From Limnohabitans sp. (GTDB taxonomy: Bacteria > Pseudomonadota > Gammaproteobacteria > Burkholderiales > Burkholderiaceae_C): a stretch of 11,092 nucleotides of DNA. The notes beneath the pieces were generated by a model that saw only the letters and a list, made by a program, of their open reading frames with translations, was not told where the DNA came from and did no database searches. Every line of letters begins with the position of its first letter. Positions within the stretch are counted from its first letter, which is position 1. The stretch is taken from assembly GCA_023260735.1 (NCBI GenBank), contig JALQUL010000145.1, positions 1 through 11,092 of the forward strand, given 5' to 3'. The position numbers were made by a program, and so were the translations under genes. Positions 1 to 8,029 of the stretch are shown here, piece after piece.

Positions 1-221
1 GTCCTGCTGATTTATTATTTTTTGATATGTCCGATCAGCAGCATGTCATGATTTGGATGGGGCGTTATATTGCCTATCACACAGGACAAATTTCTGCCAA
101 AGACAATGGCTTAAGAGCTATTAGTTTAAAAAGTTTAGCACAATGGAAAGATACCCGTTGGCGTCCGCTTGCTTCTAACCCCAATTTCCGTGGTGTTTAC
201 CGACTAGGATTTTTAGTATGA
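1..221 (+). CDS. yfaT: DUF1175 family protein (YfaT-like), C-terminal end only
   Basis: The reading frame is open from the window edge (codons from position 3) to the TGA at 219-221, so this is the last 72 or so residues of a gene that starts upstream; the ATG at 27 is internal. The visible protein begins with ADLLFFD, continues with QHVMIWMGRYIAYHTG and ends with NPNFRGVYRLGFLV, a pattern I associate with DUF1175/YfaT. The stretch GDLLFF...HVxIxxG...H is also how the C-terminal half of NlpC/P60-type cysteine peptidases reads, with the His at 42-44 in the place of the catalytic His; the matching Cys would be outside the window. The TGA overlaps the next ATG by four bases (ATGA), so translation of the alpha-2-macroglobulin is probably coupled to it. 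Family assignment is from recognition; the peptidase-like reading is inference. Confidence 0.8.
   Translation, partial: PADLLFFDMSDQQHVMIWMGRYIAYHTGQISAKDNGLRAISLKSLAQWKDTRWRPLASNPNFRGVYRLGFLV
206..220 (+). promoter_or_regulatory. ribosome binding site and ATGA stop-start overlap for yfaS
   Basis: AGGA at 206-209 lies eight bases before the ATG at 218-220, inside the last codons of the DUF1175 gene. The ATG shares bases with that gene's TGA (219-221). This supports 218 as the start and translational coupling of the two genes. Confidence 0.7.
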
Positions 222-3200
222 ATTTTATAATAAGCACCCGTGAGTTTCGATTTTTCTATAAACTTTTATCATCACTTGTAATTGTTTTTTTAGTAGGTTT
301 ATTTACCCTTACATCGCTATCAGTGGGGGCACAAGTGAGCGCTACTAACAGTGCAGATTCAAAATCTGCAGTGCCCCGTAACAACCCCCTTGACTATGCT
401 GATGGTGGCAAAGAGGGTAGTCCATTTTTTATGCTGACTGATACTACCTATGGAAGTTCAGAGCAGGCGTTTGTAAGGGTAGAAGTAGCCGATTTAAGTG
501 CCGTAGCTGATTACGGTGGAGTGGACATTCGCTTGTATCAAATCCACAAACCTTTAGATTTTTTAGCTGAGCAAAAAAATCTACATCAAGTGCAAATTAA
601 AACCAAAGACAGGGGCGATGGTGTTGTTAATTTTTTAGTGGCATGGTGGGATAGTTTTTTTGCCGATACCCGTAGGGTATTGCGTCAAATATTTACCAAA
701 GAAGCAAAACAAGCAGTTACGCAGCAAAGTCCTGCATTAAAAACGCATCCTAAATCTAGCGTTCCTACACCAATTATTTTAGCCAATCGATTTGCTCCTA
801 TTGCTGGTTTAACACTGGTTGATGAAATGCGTTACCCTGTAATGTCTGCCAAAAATATCGATGTAGCTAAAGGTATTAGCTTAGAGGGTAGTAGTCATAA
901 TTTTCTGAATCAAGTCAATGGTAATGTCAATGTGCCTTTAGGTCAGTTAAGTCCAGGACTATATTTGGTCGAGGGAATTATTGGTGAGCACCGAGCCACT
1001 ACCTTGTTATTTGTGACCGACGTGGTGGCCATTACCAAAAACGCAGGTCAACAAATGATGGTCTGGACTGCCGACAGAATAAACGGCAAGGCAGTAGCAG
1101 ATGTAAATTTGAACTGGACAGATGGCAAAGGTATTTTGCAATCTGGGAAAACCAATGCTTCGGGTTGGATTGCTTTTGATAAAGCAAGTCCTGAACATAG
1201 CTATGTGTTAGGCTACGATAAGAATGCCGGTGTTTTTATTTCTGAGAATTATTTTTACGACAGCGAAATCTACAATACCAAGCTTTATGCATTTACTGAC
1301 AGGCCTTTGTACCGCCCTGGTGATGAAGTGTCAGTCAAAATGTTGGGGCGCGAGTTTTTATCGTCTAACCAATCAATTGCCATGCAAGGTGGTCAAGCCA
1401 GTCTTGAGGTTATGGACCCTAATGGCACAGTGCTGATTAAACAACTGGTTAATCTTGATGCACAACATGGCGGCAATACGAGTTTTGTTTTGCCAGTGAA
1501 TGCACAGGCAGGTGGCTATGATATGCGGATTCAAAAGAATCAAGATGTGTATAGTGCATCTTTTAGGGTCGCACAATATGTAAAACCCCATTTTGACATT
1601 CATTTAATACCTGCTAAAAAAGGATTTAAAACCAAAGAAGCAATAGAGGCTCAATTGCAATTAAGCTATGCTAACGGTAAACCCGTAGCCGATGCTAACA
1701 TAGAGGTTTCTGTTCGAGCTCAACAAATGAGCATGGTAGAGGGAAATTTAGAGTATTCAGGTTTGTTTCCAGTCAAAATTCAATCGCAAACTTTGCGTTC
1801 AGATAAAAATGGTTTGGCCACTTTAAAGTTGCCTGCTGCCGATAATCCTAGTCGTTATATTGTGACTGCCTTGGCCACTGATGGAGCGGCTTATAGAGTC
1901 AAAATGTCTCGTGAGTTATTAATTGAAAGAGCTTCTCAATCCTACTCACTTAAGACTGCACAGCAATTCTCTAGTCCTATGCAACCTTTGGTGTTTGAGT
2001 TAATTGCGAATCAAAATCAAGTCAATATTACTGCTTCAGCTAATAAAACTTGGCAATGGATTCGTCTTGAAGATCAAAGTCAAGATAGTGGGCCACTCAA
2101 AGGCGATAAGTTAAGCTTACAATTTAAAAAACCGGGTTCTTATATGATTTCGGTACGTGATGAAAATAATAATATGCTGGCAGCGACTAGTCATTGGGTA
2201 AGCGGTGACGATTTAAAAGTAGTGCCAGGAACTATAGAAATTGTCTTTGATAAAACGCAATATTCAATTGGTGGTGTGGCTCAAGCTTTAATTACTTTTC
2301 CGCAGCCTATAGAACAAGCTTTATTAACCTTAGAGCGAGACAAGGTAGAAAAAATCGCTCTACTAGGTGCTGATCAAGCGGACTGGATTCGGTATGAAAA
2401 ACTCAATGCCAAGCAATGGAAGGTAGAGTTGCCAGTTCAAGCCAATTACGCACCTAATATGACATTATCGGTTGCTCATGTAACCAATGGAACTTATACC
2501 TTTCAAAATGCTGGACTAAAGGTGATTCAACCTCTAATTGATATTGAAGTCAAAGCCGATAAAGCGGTTTATTTACCTGGTGATATGGTGAAGTTAAATA
2601 TTAAAACTAGTTATTTGGGTAAGGCAATTTCAAGCCCAATTAGCCTATCGGTGGTAGATGAAATGATTTATGCTTTGCAACCTGAAATTGCGCCTAGTAT
2701 TCAAGATTTTTTCTATCATCCTAGACGAAATAATGTGCGAACCTCATCTAGCCTTAATTTTATTAGCTACGATATGGCAAGCAATATGGTGGCTAAATCG
2801 CCGCAACGAGCAGAGGTAAACGACCGATCGGTTAAATTATTGGAGCGACCTAGAAGAGACAATATTGATACTGCGGCATGGATGCCACAATTGTTGACCA
2901 ATGTTAATGGTCAACTCACCGTGCAATTTAAAATGCCTGACTCTTTAACTCGTTGGCGCATGACCGCAAGAGCGATGAATAATGCAGGCCAAGTAGGGCA
3001 GTCAACTGCATTTATTCAATCAGACAAAGCAGTTTATGCTAAATGGACTAGTGATGATTGGTTAAGAGAAAATGATCAAGCTAATTTAAGTTTAGTGATT
3101 TTTAATCAAACCGCTAGCTTACAAAATATTTCTTGGTTAGCTTCTAAAGTGAGCTCAAAAGAGTCTAAAAAAAATACAGTCAATGCAGAGTTGGCAAAAG

Positions 3201-5077
3201 CCAATATAAGCCTAAAACCGGGCGCTAATTTTATTGTTTTACCTTTAAAGGCCAAAGCGCTTAATACAAGTGAAGCGATTCAAGTAGAAATAAAGAATGG
3301 CAGCCAAGTGGTAGATACTTTAATTACTAAAGTGACTCAACAAGCTGCTGTTAATACCACCGATCAATCTTTGGTATGGGCTTTACAGTCTGGTGCTAAT
3401 ACTGTACAGCTGCCAGCTGATGCCTCTTCAATTGAGTTGCAATGGGTGTCACAAGAGCAAGCTGGTTTTTATCAGGCCTTAGATGAGTTAATTACTTATC
3501 CCTATGGTTGTACAGAACAAACTGCCAGTCGATTAATTCCTTATAGCTTAGCATTAGAGTGGGGGCGCACTCAAATGACACCTGAAGTGGTGCAACAGTT
3601 AGAAGCGGGTTTATTAAATTCAAGAATGCGTTTGATTAGTATGGCGGGCAATAATGGTTATTTTGGTTGGTGGTCAGAGCCTAATAATACCGATTCTTTC
3701 GTGACTTTTTATGCGTATTACGCCGATTGGCGAGCATCACAAACTCTCAAAATTAAATTACCTGCAGACTATGGTTTGCCTTTGTTAGAGCTTTATGCAA
3801 AGTCGGCCAAGGGGTTAACGGTAGCGCAAAGTGCATTGGTACTGAGTTGGTTTCACGAAATGGGTTTACCCGTCAAAACTCAAATTCAGGGTTTGATTAT
3901 GCGACTTGAGAACAAGGCGCAAGTGAATGCCGATACGCCGCAAAAGGCTGCTATTCCTTCTTTATTGCCAATAGGTTCAAGTTTGGCATTTGATGCAAAG
4001 CACAGTGCTTTAAATCAAGCTTTTGCCACTGTTTTAGCTCACTATTTAGCCACTAAAACTGCAGTCCCTTGGCCTGCTACACTCAACTCAGAGTCCTCGG
4101 TGGCCTATTTACAAGCCAACCCACAAAATGTGATGGTGAAAGGTTTATTATTTTTAGTGCAACGTTTGCCTAGCAGTGTATCGGTGTTAAATTCTGCGAC
4201 TTCTTCTGATATTAACTCCAACCCTAACTCTGATGCTAATAAAAAATTAGCGGTGCTTCATTCGTTTATTGGATCTTTGCAAGCCGAGCAAGCCACTCTA
4301 GATAGGGCAATGGCCTTGGTGTGGATGAGTCAAGCCTCTAGTGCTACTTACAAAAAGATTCAAGCCAATACCGAAATCATGCCATTTCCATGGCGTAAAA
4401 AAATCAGTCCTACTGGTCAAGTGATTTGGCAATATGGATCTAAGCAAGCATTAACTAGTATTACTAAACCCCAAAGTCTGCCGATGGATGCGGTTGCCAT
4501 GGTGCGCTTTAAAACAAATGCTAGCCCTAGTCAACAATTGGCAGTTCAATTGTCGCGCCAAATTTATCGTGTGATTGCTAAAGGACCCTATTATTTACCC
4601 AACCAAATTGACTCTCATAATGATTATGCAGCTAACTCCCAAAAAGAAGCTCCAATCAAAAATTCTTTTGGTCAAGTACAAGTTCAATTAGAGTTATTAA
4701 AACCTGGCGAGGCCTTGCGCTCTGATGAGTTGTATTTGGATGAGATCCAAGTCTCAAGTCAAAAAGCAATACCTTATGGTTTAATCGAAGTGCCACTTCC
4801 ACCAGGAGCACATGTGGAAGCATCTACCTGGGGTATTTATTTTACTCAAGGTGGAGCTCTTGAAGCAGCTCGTTTTGAAGAGAAAAAAGGTGCTTATCTT
4901 ATTCCACTTGCTAAGTTAGAAAAAAATAACTCTGGCCATTATTCAGTTAGGCATTTATTGCGTTTAGGTCAAACGGGTCAATATCAATTACCACCGATTC
5001 GATATTGGCAAATGTACCAACCGACTCAACAAGCTTGGGAGACAAAAATAAATTGGCCAAGCTTTAGCATTCAATAA
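218..5077 (+). CDS. yfaS: YfaS/MagD-family alpha-2-macroglobulin with CTEQ thioester motif
   Basis: A 1619-residue bacterial alpha-2-macroglobulin, a family of large periplasmic protease traps. Residues 16-38 form a hydrophobic signal segment with possible cleavage after VGA (A38). There is no lipobox cysteine, unlike the YfhM-type lipoproteins. An N-terminal YfaS-like domain (PFFMLTD, 69-75) is followed by an MG2-type motif (DRPLYRPGD, 361-369), a second such motif (YLPGD, 785-789) and VVDE (812-815). A basic, probably exposed linker spans about 820-882. The alpha-2-macroglobulin core begins near D884 (DTAAWMPQL). The thioester domain carries YPYGCTEQT with Cys1098 and Gln1101, the two residues that form the internal thioester in active members. 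The C-terminus (LKPGE near 1495, then LPPIRYWQMYQP) matches the family's last MG domain. Cys1098 is the only cysteine in the protein. It sits between DUF1175 and DUF2300 genes, as in yfa/mag operons; Pseudomonas MagD is an experimentally studied relative. Confidence 0.93.
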   Translation: MNFIISTREFRFFYKLLSSLVIVFLVGLFTLTSLSVGAQVSATNSADSKSAVPRNNPLDYADGGKEGSPFFMLTDTTYGSSEQAFVRVEVADLSAVADYGGVDIRLYQIHKPLDFLAEQKNLHQVQIKTKDRGDGVVNFLVAWWDSFFADTRRVLRQIFTKEAKQAVTQQSPALKTHPKSSVPTPIILANRFAPIAGLTLVDEMRYPVMSAKNIDVAKGISLEGSSHNFLNQVNGNVNVPLGQLSPGLYLVEGIIGEHRATTLLFVTDVVAITKNAGQQMMVWTADRINGKAVADVNLNWTDGKGILQSGKTNASGWIAFDKASPEHSYVLGYDKNAGVFISENYFYDSEIYNTKLYAFTDRPLYRPGDEVSVKMLGREFLSSNQSIAMQGGQASLEVMDPNGTVLIKQLVNLDAQHGGNTSFVLPVNAQAGGYDMRIQKNQDVYSASFRVAQYVKPHFDIHLIPAKKGFKTKEAIEAQLQLSYANGKPVADANIEVSVRAQQMSMVEGNLEYSGLFPVKIQSQTLRSDKNGLATLKLPAADNPSRYIVTALATDGAAYRVKMSRELLIERASQSYSLKTAQQFSSPMQPLVFELIANQNQVNITASANKTWQWIRLEDQSQDSGPLKGDKLSLQFKKPGSYMISVRDENNNMLAATSHWVSGDDLKVVPGTIEIVFDKTQYSIGGVAQALITFPQPIEQALLTLERDKVEKIALLGADQADWIRYEKLNAKQWKVELPVQANYAPNMTLSVAHVTNGTYTFQNAGLKVIQPLIDIEVKADKAVYLPGDMVKLNIKTSYLGKAISSPISLSVVDEMIYALQPEIAPSIQDFFYHPRRNNVRTSSSLNFISYDMASNMVAKSPQRAEVNDRSVKLLERPRRDNIDTAAWMPQLLTNVNGQLTVQFKMPDSLTRWRMTARAMNNAGQVGQSTAFIQSDKAVYAKWTSDDWLRENDQANLSLVIFNQTASLQNISWLASKVSSKESKKNTVNAELAKANISLKPGANFIVLPLKAKALNTSEAIQVEIKNGSQVVDTLITKVTQQAAVNTTDQSLVWALQSGANTVQLPADASSIELQWVSQEQAGFYQALDELITYPYGCTEQTASRLIPYSLALEWGRTQMTPEVVQQLEAGLLNSRMRLISMAGNNGYFGWWSEPNNTDSFVTFYAYYADWRASQTLKIKLPADYGLPLLELYAKSAKGLTVAQSALVLSWFHEMGLPVKTQIQGLIMRLENKAQVNADTPQKAAIPSLLPIGSSLAFDAKHSALNQAFATVLAHYLATKTAVPWPATLNSESSVAYLQANPQNVMVKGLLFLVQRLPSSVSVLNSATSSDINSNPNSDANKKLAVLHSFIGSLQAEQATLDRAMALVWMSQASSATYKKIQANTEIMPFPWRKKISPTGQVIWQYGSKQALTSITKPQSLPMDAVAMVRFKTNASPSQQLAVQLSRQIYRVIAKGPYYLPNQIDSHNDYAANSQKEAPIKNSFGQVQVQLELLKPGEALRSDELYLDEIQVSSQKAIPYGLIEVPLPPGAHVEASTWGIYFTQGGALEAARFEEKKGAYLIPLAKLEKNNSGHYSVRHLLRLGQTGQYQLPPIRYWQMYQPTQQAWETKINWPSFSIQ

Positions 5078-5083
5078 ATACCA

Positions 5084-6928
5084 ATGCTAAAAATGAGGTC
5101 TATGTTTTATCAGTATGTTGGCTTAAAGACTTACATCAAAATACTCGTGAGTTTTTGGTGTTGTTTTGTGCTTGGCCTTCCTGCTGCTAATGCAAGTTCC
5201 TTGCCTGCATGGGATAAGGGGCAATATCTCGCTACCTTGTTTTGGCAAACCGCCAACGGTTTAAATATGGCTCAACCTGGCCGGCATTTTAGTGCGCAAG
5301 ATACTGCCGTTTATGGGCAAGCACAAGTACCCTTAGGCAGTGTCTGGAAGTTGTTTGTATATGCCTATTTAATCGAAAATCAAATCCCTGAAAACGAATA
5401 TTTTTGTAATTCTCAAAGAAGCAACCAAGGTGAAGAATACTGCTGCTTACCTGGAGCAAGTATTAATCGAGATACCGCCTTAGCGCAATCATGTGGTGTT
5501 TATTTTGCACCTAAAAGATGGTCAATTACGCAAGAGAAATGGACCCAATGGTTGGCTAATCGCTCTCAAGTAGCACCGTCTTGGTTGCAAAATATTTCGA
5601 ATATGCAAGCGGGAACTTTAGTACCAGTGGCAAGCTTGTTAAATGCAATTGAAAACTTTCCCGAACTCACTCAACGCAAAGCCAGAAATGCCTTATTAAA
5701 AGTAAGTTTGCAAGATGATTTCCAAACTACTTTGGGTATTTTAGGAACTGCTATTCGATTTAAAACCTGGTCTTGGTTTGATCAAGCTGTACATGCATCA
5801 AAAGGCCTTCCACCATCTGCAATAGAAGCTAATCAAATAAATAAGGCCCCTAGAATTGGTGGCGCCGTAGGCTGGCTACCCAATGGACGTGCGTTTTGGT
5901 GGGGGGCAGCGGGTACTAGTAAGACCAGTTTGTTACAGCACTCCCCTTGGATTGCACAAACCCTTGAGCTCAACCAAAACGCTTTAATGCCTAATGCTTG
6001 GAAAAAAGAACAAGCTTGTGTAAGGGTCAGATTTTTTAATGCCTATCCAATTAAAAAAGTGTTAGTTTTGTTAGCCAATAAAGAACAAAAACAAATCGCT
6101 CCTGCGGGTGTTTTGTCTTCACAAAACTATCAAATTTTCTTTGAAAATGGTCAAGTCATGCTTATAAAAGGCAGCTCTGATTTAAGCCTTTTTTATGCGC
6201 AAGCGGGTCAGCAACAACCAGTGCTAGAAGGACGCTTTTTTTTAGAAGATTATGTAGCAAGAGTCGTAGAGCGTGAAGGGCAAGTGAGCCAAAGCACGGC
6301 GAGTCAAGCATTAGCAGTTTTAGCAAGGACTTGGTTGGTACAAAATAGCCCTATTAACAAAGGATGCTATGTGACGATAGATGACTCTAAAGCTCAAAGA
6401 GTACAGGCTTCTCCGCCTACCAAAGCCGCCATGCAAGCTGCGCTTTGGACTCAAGATTTATTGATGACAGGCCAAGCCGTGCGCTACCATCAAAATACCC
6501 AAAAGTCTGCTGTATTTTCTTGGCAATCTGCTGTTGAATATTCCAAACAAAATCCTAAGGCGAGTTTTTATGCCTTGTTATTAAAAACCTATCCGCAATT
6601 AGGTTTTAGCGGGATTTATTTTGAACTCGATTGTGCGCCATTACCTCAAGCCCAATTATGGTTGCAAAACAATGTAAAAAAATGGCGATCCACGCTGACT
6701 CAAGTGAATGGTTTTCAGGAGCCTGCAAGTTTTAATGTTTGCCAAATTCAAAATGGTTTAGCTAATTCAGATCAGAGACGCTTAAAAATATATATTCAAG
6801 GCTGGGGCAAACTAGAGCATCGTTTGTCCCTTATCCATGAATATTTGCATTTAGCTTTTGCGAATCATCCTAATGGCCATGATGAAGTGTTAATCGAAAA
6901 GTTGGCTAGGCAATTAGCAGGGGTTTAA
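5084..6928 (+). CDS. yfaQ: DUF2300 family secreted protein (YfaQ-like), PBP-like, SpoIID-like and HExxH motifs
   Basis: A 614-residue exported protein with a signal peptide (cleavage probably after ANA, A37). Gene order and sequence point to DUF2300/YfaQ, whose function is unknown to me. Three regions look enzyme-like. Residues 83-141 hold GSVWK (S86, K89) and, after it, ALAQSCGVYF, which resemble the SxxK and SxN boxes of penicillin-binding proteins, although the third residue of the second box is Gly; RIGG at 257-260 could stand for the KTG box. Residues 387-500 (LEDYVARVVEREG with E396, then ALAVLARTW and a later stretch near VRYH) resemble the SpoIID lytic transglycosylase domain. Residues 585-595 (HEYLHLAFANH) carry HExxH. 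The mature part has eight cysteines (108, 120, 121, 137, 312, 428, 517, 553), an even number suited to disulfides. It starts 6 bases after yfaS. Codons 4 and 7 are also ATG; GAGG (5095-5098) is only three bases before codon 7, so the exact start is uncertain. Confidence 0.85.
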   Translation: MLKMRSMFYQYVGLKTYIKILVSFWCCFVLGLPAANASSLPAWDKGQYLATLFWQTANGLNMAQPGRHFSAQDTAVYGQAQVPLGSVWKLFVYAYLIENQIPENEYFCNSQRSNQGEEYCCLPGASINRDTALAQSCGVYFAPKRWSITQEKWTQWLANRSQVAPSWLQNISNMQAGTLVPVASLLNAIENFPELTQRKARNALLKVSLQDDFQTTLGILGTAIRFKTWSWFDQAVHASKGLPPSAIEANQINKAPRIGGAVGWLPNGRAFWWGAAGTSKTSLLQHSPWIAQTLELNQNALMPNAWKKEQACVRVRFFNAYPIKKVLVLLANKEQKQIAPAGVLSSQNYQIFFENGQVMLIKGSSDLSLFYAQAGQQQPVLEGRFFLEDYVARVVEREGQVSQSTASQALAVLARTWLVQNSPINKGCYVTIDDSKAQRVQASPPTKAAMQAALWTQDLLMTGQAVRYHQNTQKSAVFSWQSAVEYSKQNPKASFYALLLKTYPQLGFSGIYFELDCAPLPQAQLWLQNNVKKWRSTLTQVNGFQEPASFNVCQIQNGLANSDQRRLKIYIQGWGKLEHRLSLIHEYLHLAFANHPNGHDEVLIEKLARQLAGV

Positions 6929-6990
6929 TCCAATTTGCATAGTGTTGAATTGCGTAGCGTAATGCAGTGCAGACTTCAATGCATATAAGT

Positions 6991-7028
6991 AGGACAAAAT
7001 GAAAAAACAATTGATGGAGAATGTCATG
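6991..7028 (+). promoter_or_regulatory. two competing start sites for yfaP
   Basis: AGGA at 6991-6994 precedes the ATG at 6999 by four bases. GGAG at 7016-7019 precedes a second in-frame ATG at 7026 by six bases, which is a more usual spacing. Either could be used; the proteins would differ by nine residues before the membrane segment. Confidence 0.45.
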
Positions 7029-7937
7029 AATTTAACAATGCCTTGCCTCAAAACATGCAAGACGCTGCCTGCTAAAAGAAAGATAAAAACGGCTTTCTTG
7101 TTTGATTCTAAAATACCAGAGTTGTCTTTGCTTTATACCAATCACAACCGTGCTTTTAATTATTTAAACAAGATAGGCTTGGCTTGCCTGTTGTTTAGCT
7201 TACCTATAGTAGGTTTGTTTGCCCAAATAACAGTGAACACCCCTTTGGGTGGCTGGCGCAGTAGTGCTACAGCTAATGATTTCGCTCAAAAAACTTATTA
7301 TCCAGCCTCCAGTGTTAATACAGAGGGGGTTTCAAAAAAGGCACAAATTTCGGGACAAATAGCTCAATTGCCAAAAACAAGTGCTAGCACTGTTGGGTCT
7401 AAAAATAATTCGACTCCAGCAACATTGGTGGTGAATGGAACAGAAATGCCTTTAAAAGTCACAGATGGTCGATTTGCTAGGCCCTGGGCTTTTGGTCCTG
7501 GCAGCAATAGTGTAGAAGTTAAATATGCGAAAAATAGTCGCAAGGTCCAGTTTTATGAGGCGAAAAGTGAAAAGGGAAGCGCCAAGTTAAGAGTCATTCT
7601 GTCTTGGGATGCAGATCAAACTGATGTTGATTTACATATAGTTTCGCCCGATGGGCAACATGCTTGGTATGGTGATCAAATTGTGGCTAATGGAGGCGGT
7701 ATTGATGTGGATGTGACTACCGGTTATGGTCCAGAAATTTATTCTAATCCTGTGCCAATTAAAGGTACTTATTTAATTTTTACCAACTATTATGGTGGTA
7801 TTAGTCGAAAAACAGTGGTGATGGCTACAGTGACTGTTATTACAGAAGAGGGTACTGGAAAAGAAAAAAGACAAATTTTTTATGTGCCACTTCGTAAACC
7901 CGGCGAGTTGCAATTGGTACAATCTTTTCAGTATTAA
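6999..7937 (+). CDS. yfaP: DUF2135 family protein (YfaP-like), exported or membrane-anchored
   Basis: A 312-residue protein whose C-terminal third (about 195-275) reads LSWDADQTDVDLHIVSPDGQ, then HAWYG, NGGGIDVDVTTGYGPEI and GTYLIFTNYYGG, the pattern of DUF2135/YfaP proteins. The Asp-rich DxTDVDLH and DVDVTTGYGPE segments could bind a metal, but no enzyme site is recognised. A hydrophobic segment at about 58-76 (KIGLACLLFSLPIVGLFAQ) is preceded by an unusually long, basic N-terminal stretch of some 57 residues, so it may act as a signal anchor rather than a cleaved signal. An alternative start at 7026 removes nine residues. The rest of the protein, after the membrane segment, has no cysteine. 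It follows yfaQ by 70 bases without a clear terminator, so it is probably the last gene of the same operon. In the Pseudomonas mag operon a DUF2135-type partner is reported in a membrane complex with MagD, as I recall; a similar role here is inference. Confidence 0.87.
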   Translation: MKKQLMENVMNLTMPCLKTCKTLPAKRKIKTAFLFDSKIPELSLLYTNHNRAFNYLNKIGLACLLFSLPIVGLFAQITVNTPLGGWRSSATANDFAQKTYYPASSVNTEGVSKKAQISGQIAQLPKTSASTVGSKNNSTPATLVVNGTEMPLKVTDGRFARPWAFGPGSNSVEVKYAKNSRKVQFYEAKSEKGSAKLRVILSWDADQTDVDLHIVSPDGQHAWYGDQIVANGGGIDVDVTTGYGPEIYSNPVPIKGTYLIFTNYYGGISRKTVVMATVTVITEEGTGKEKRQIFYVPLRKPGELQLVQSFQY

Positions 7938-7991
7938 CGATTGACATAATTTGAATCGATTAGACAAATTGTATCTCAACTAGGGTGAGGC

Positions 7992-8021
7992 TTGCTTAGT
8001 GGGCAAAAAATAGGCTATAAT
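7992..8021 (+). promoter_or_regulatory. sigma70-type promoter of the rpsF operon
   Basis: TTGCTT at 7992-7997 and a perfect TATAAT at 8016-8021 are separated by 18 bases. Transcription should start at about 8025-8029, giving a leader of roughly 60 bases. It gives the ribosomal operon its own promoter, separate from the yfa operon upstream. Confidence 0.75.
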
Positions 8022-8029
8022 GGTAGTCT

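Noticed and set aside
1007..1603. Short open frames on both strands within yfaS (1007-1198, 1224-1436, 1373-1603)
   Set aside because: They overlap the continuous alpha-2-macroglobulin frame and have no recognisable protein features; they are chance frames.
6945..6965. Small hairpin ATTGCG-TAG-CGTAAT in the yfaQ-yfaP gap
   Set aside because: The stem is only six pairs including a G-U, with a three-base loop and no T-run; it does not look like a terminator or a known regulatory element.
7941..7970. Perfect TTGACA at 7941-7946 as a second promoter for rpsF
   Set aside because: No acceptable -10 box stands 16-18 bases downstream; the TTGCTT/TATAAT pair is the better promoter.
7773..7979. 68-residue minus-strand frame over the end of yfaP
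   Set aside because: It is opposite conserved DUF2135 sequence and the rpsF upstream region, with no family resemblance.
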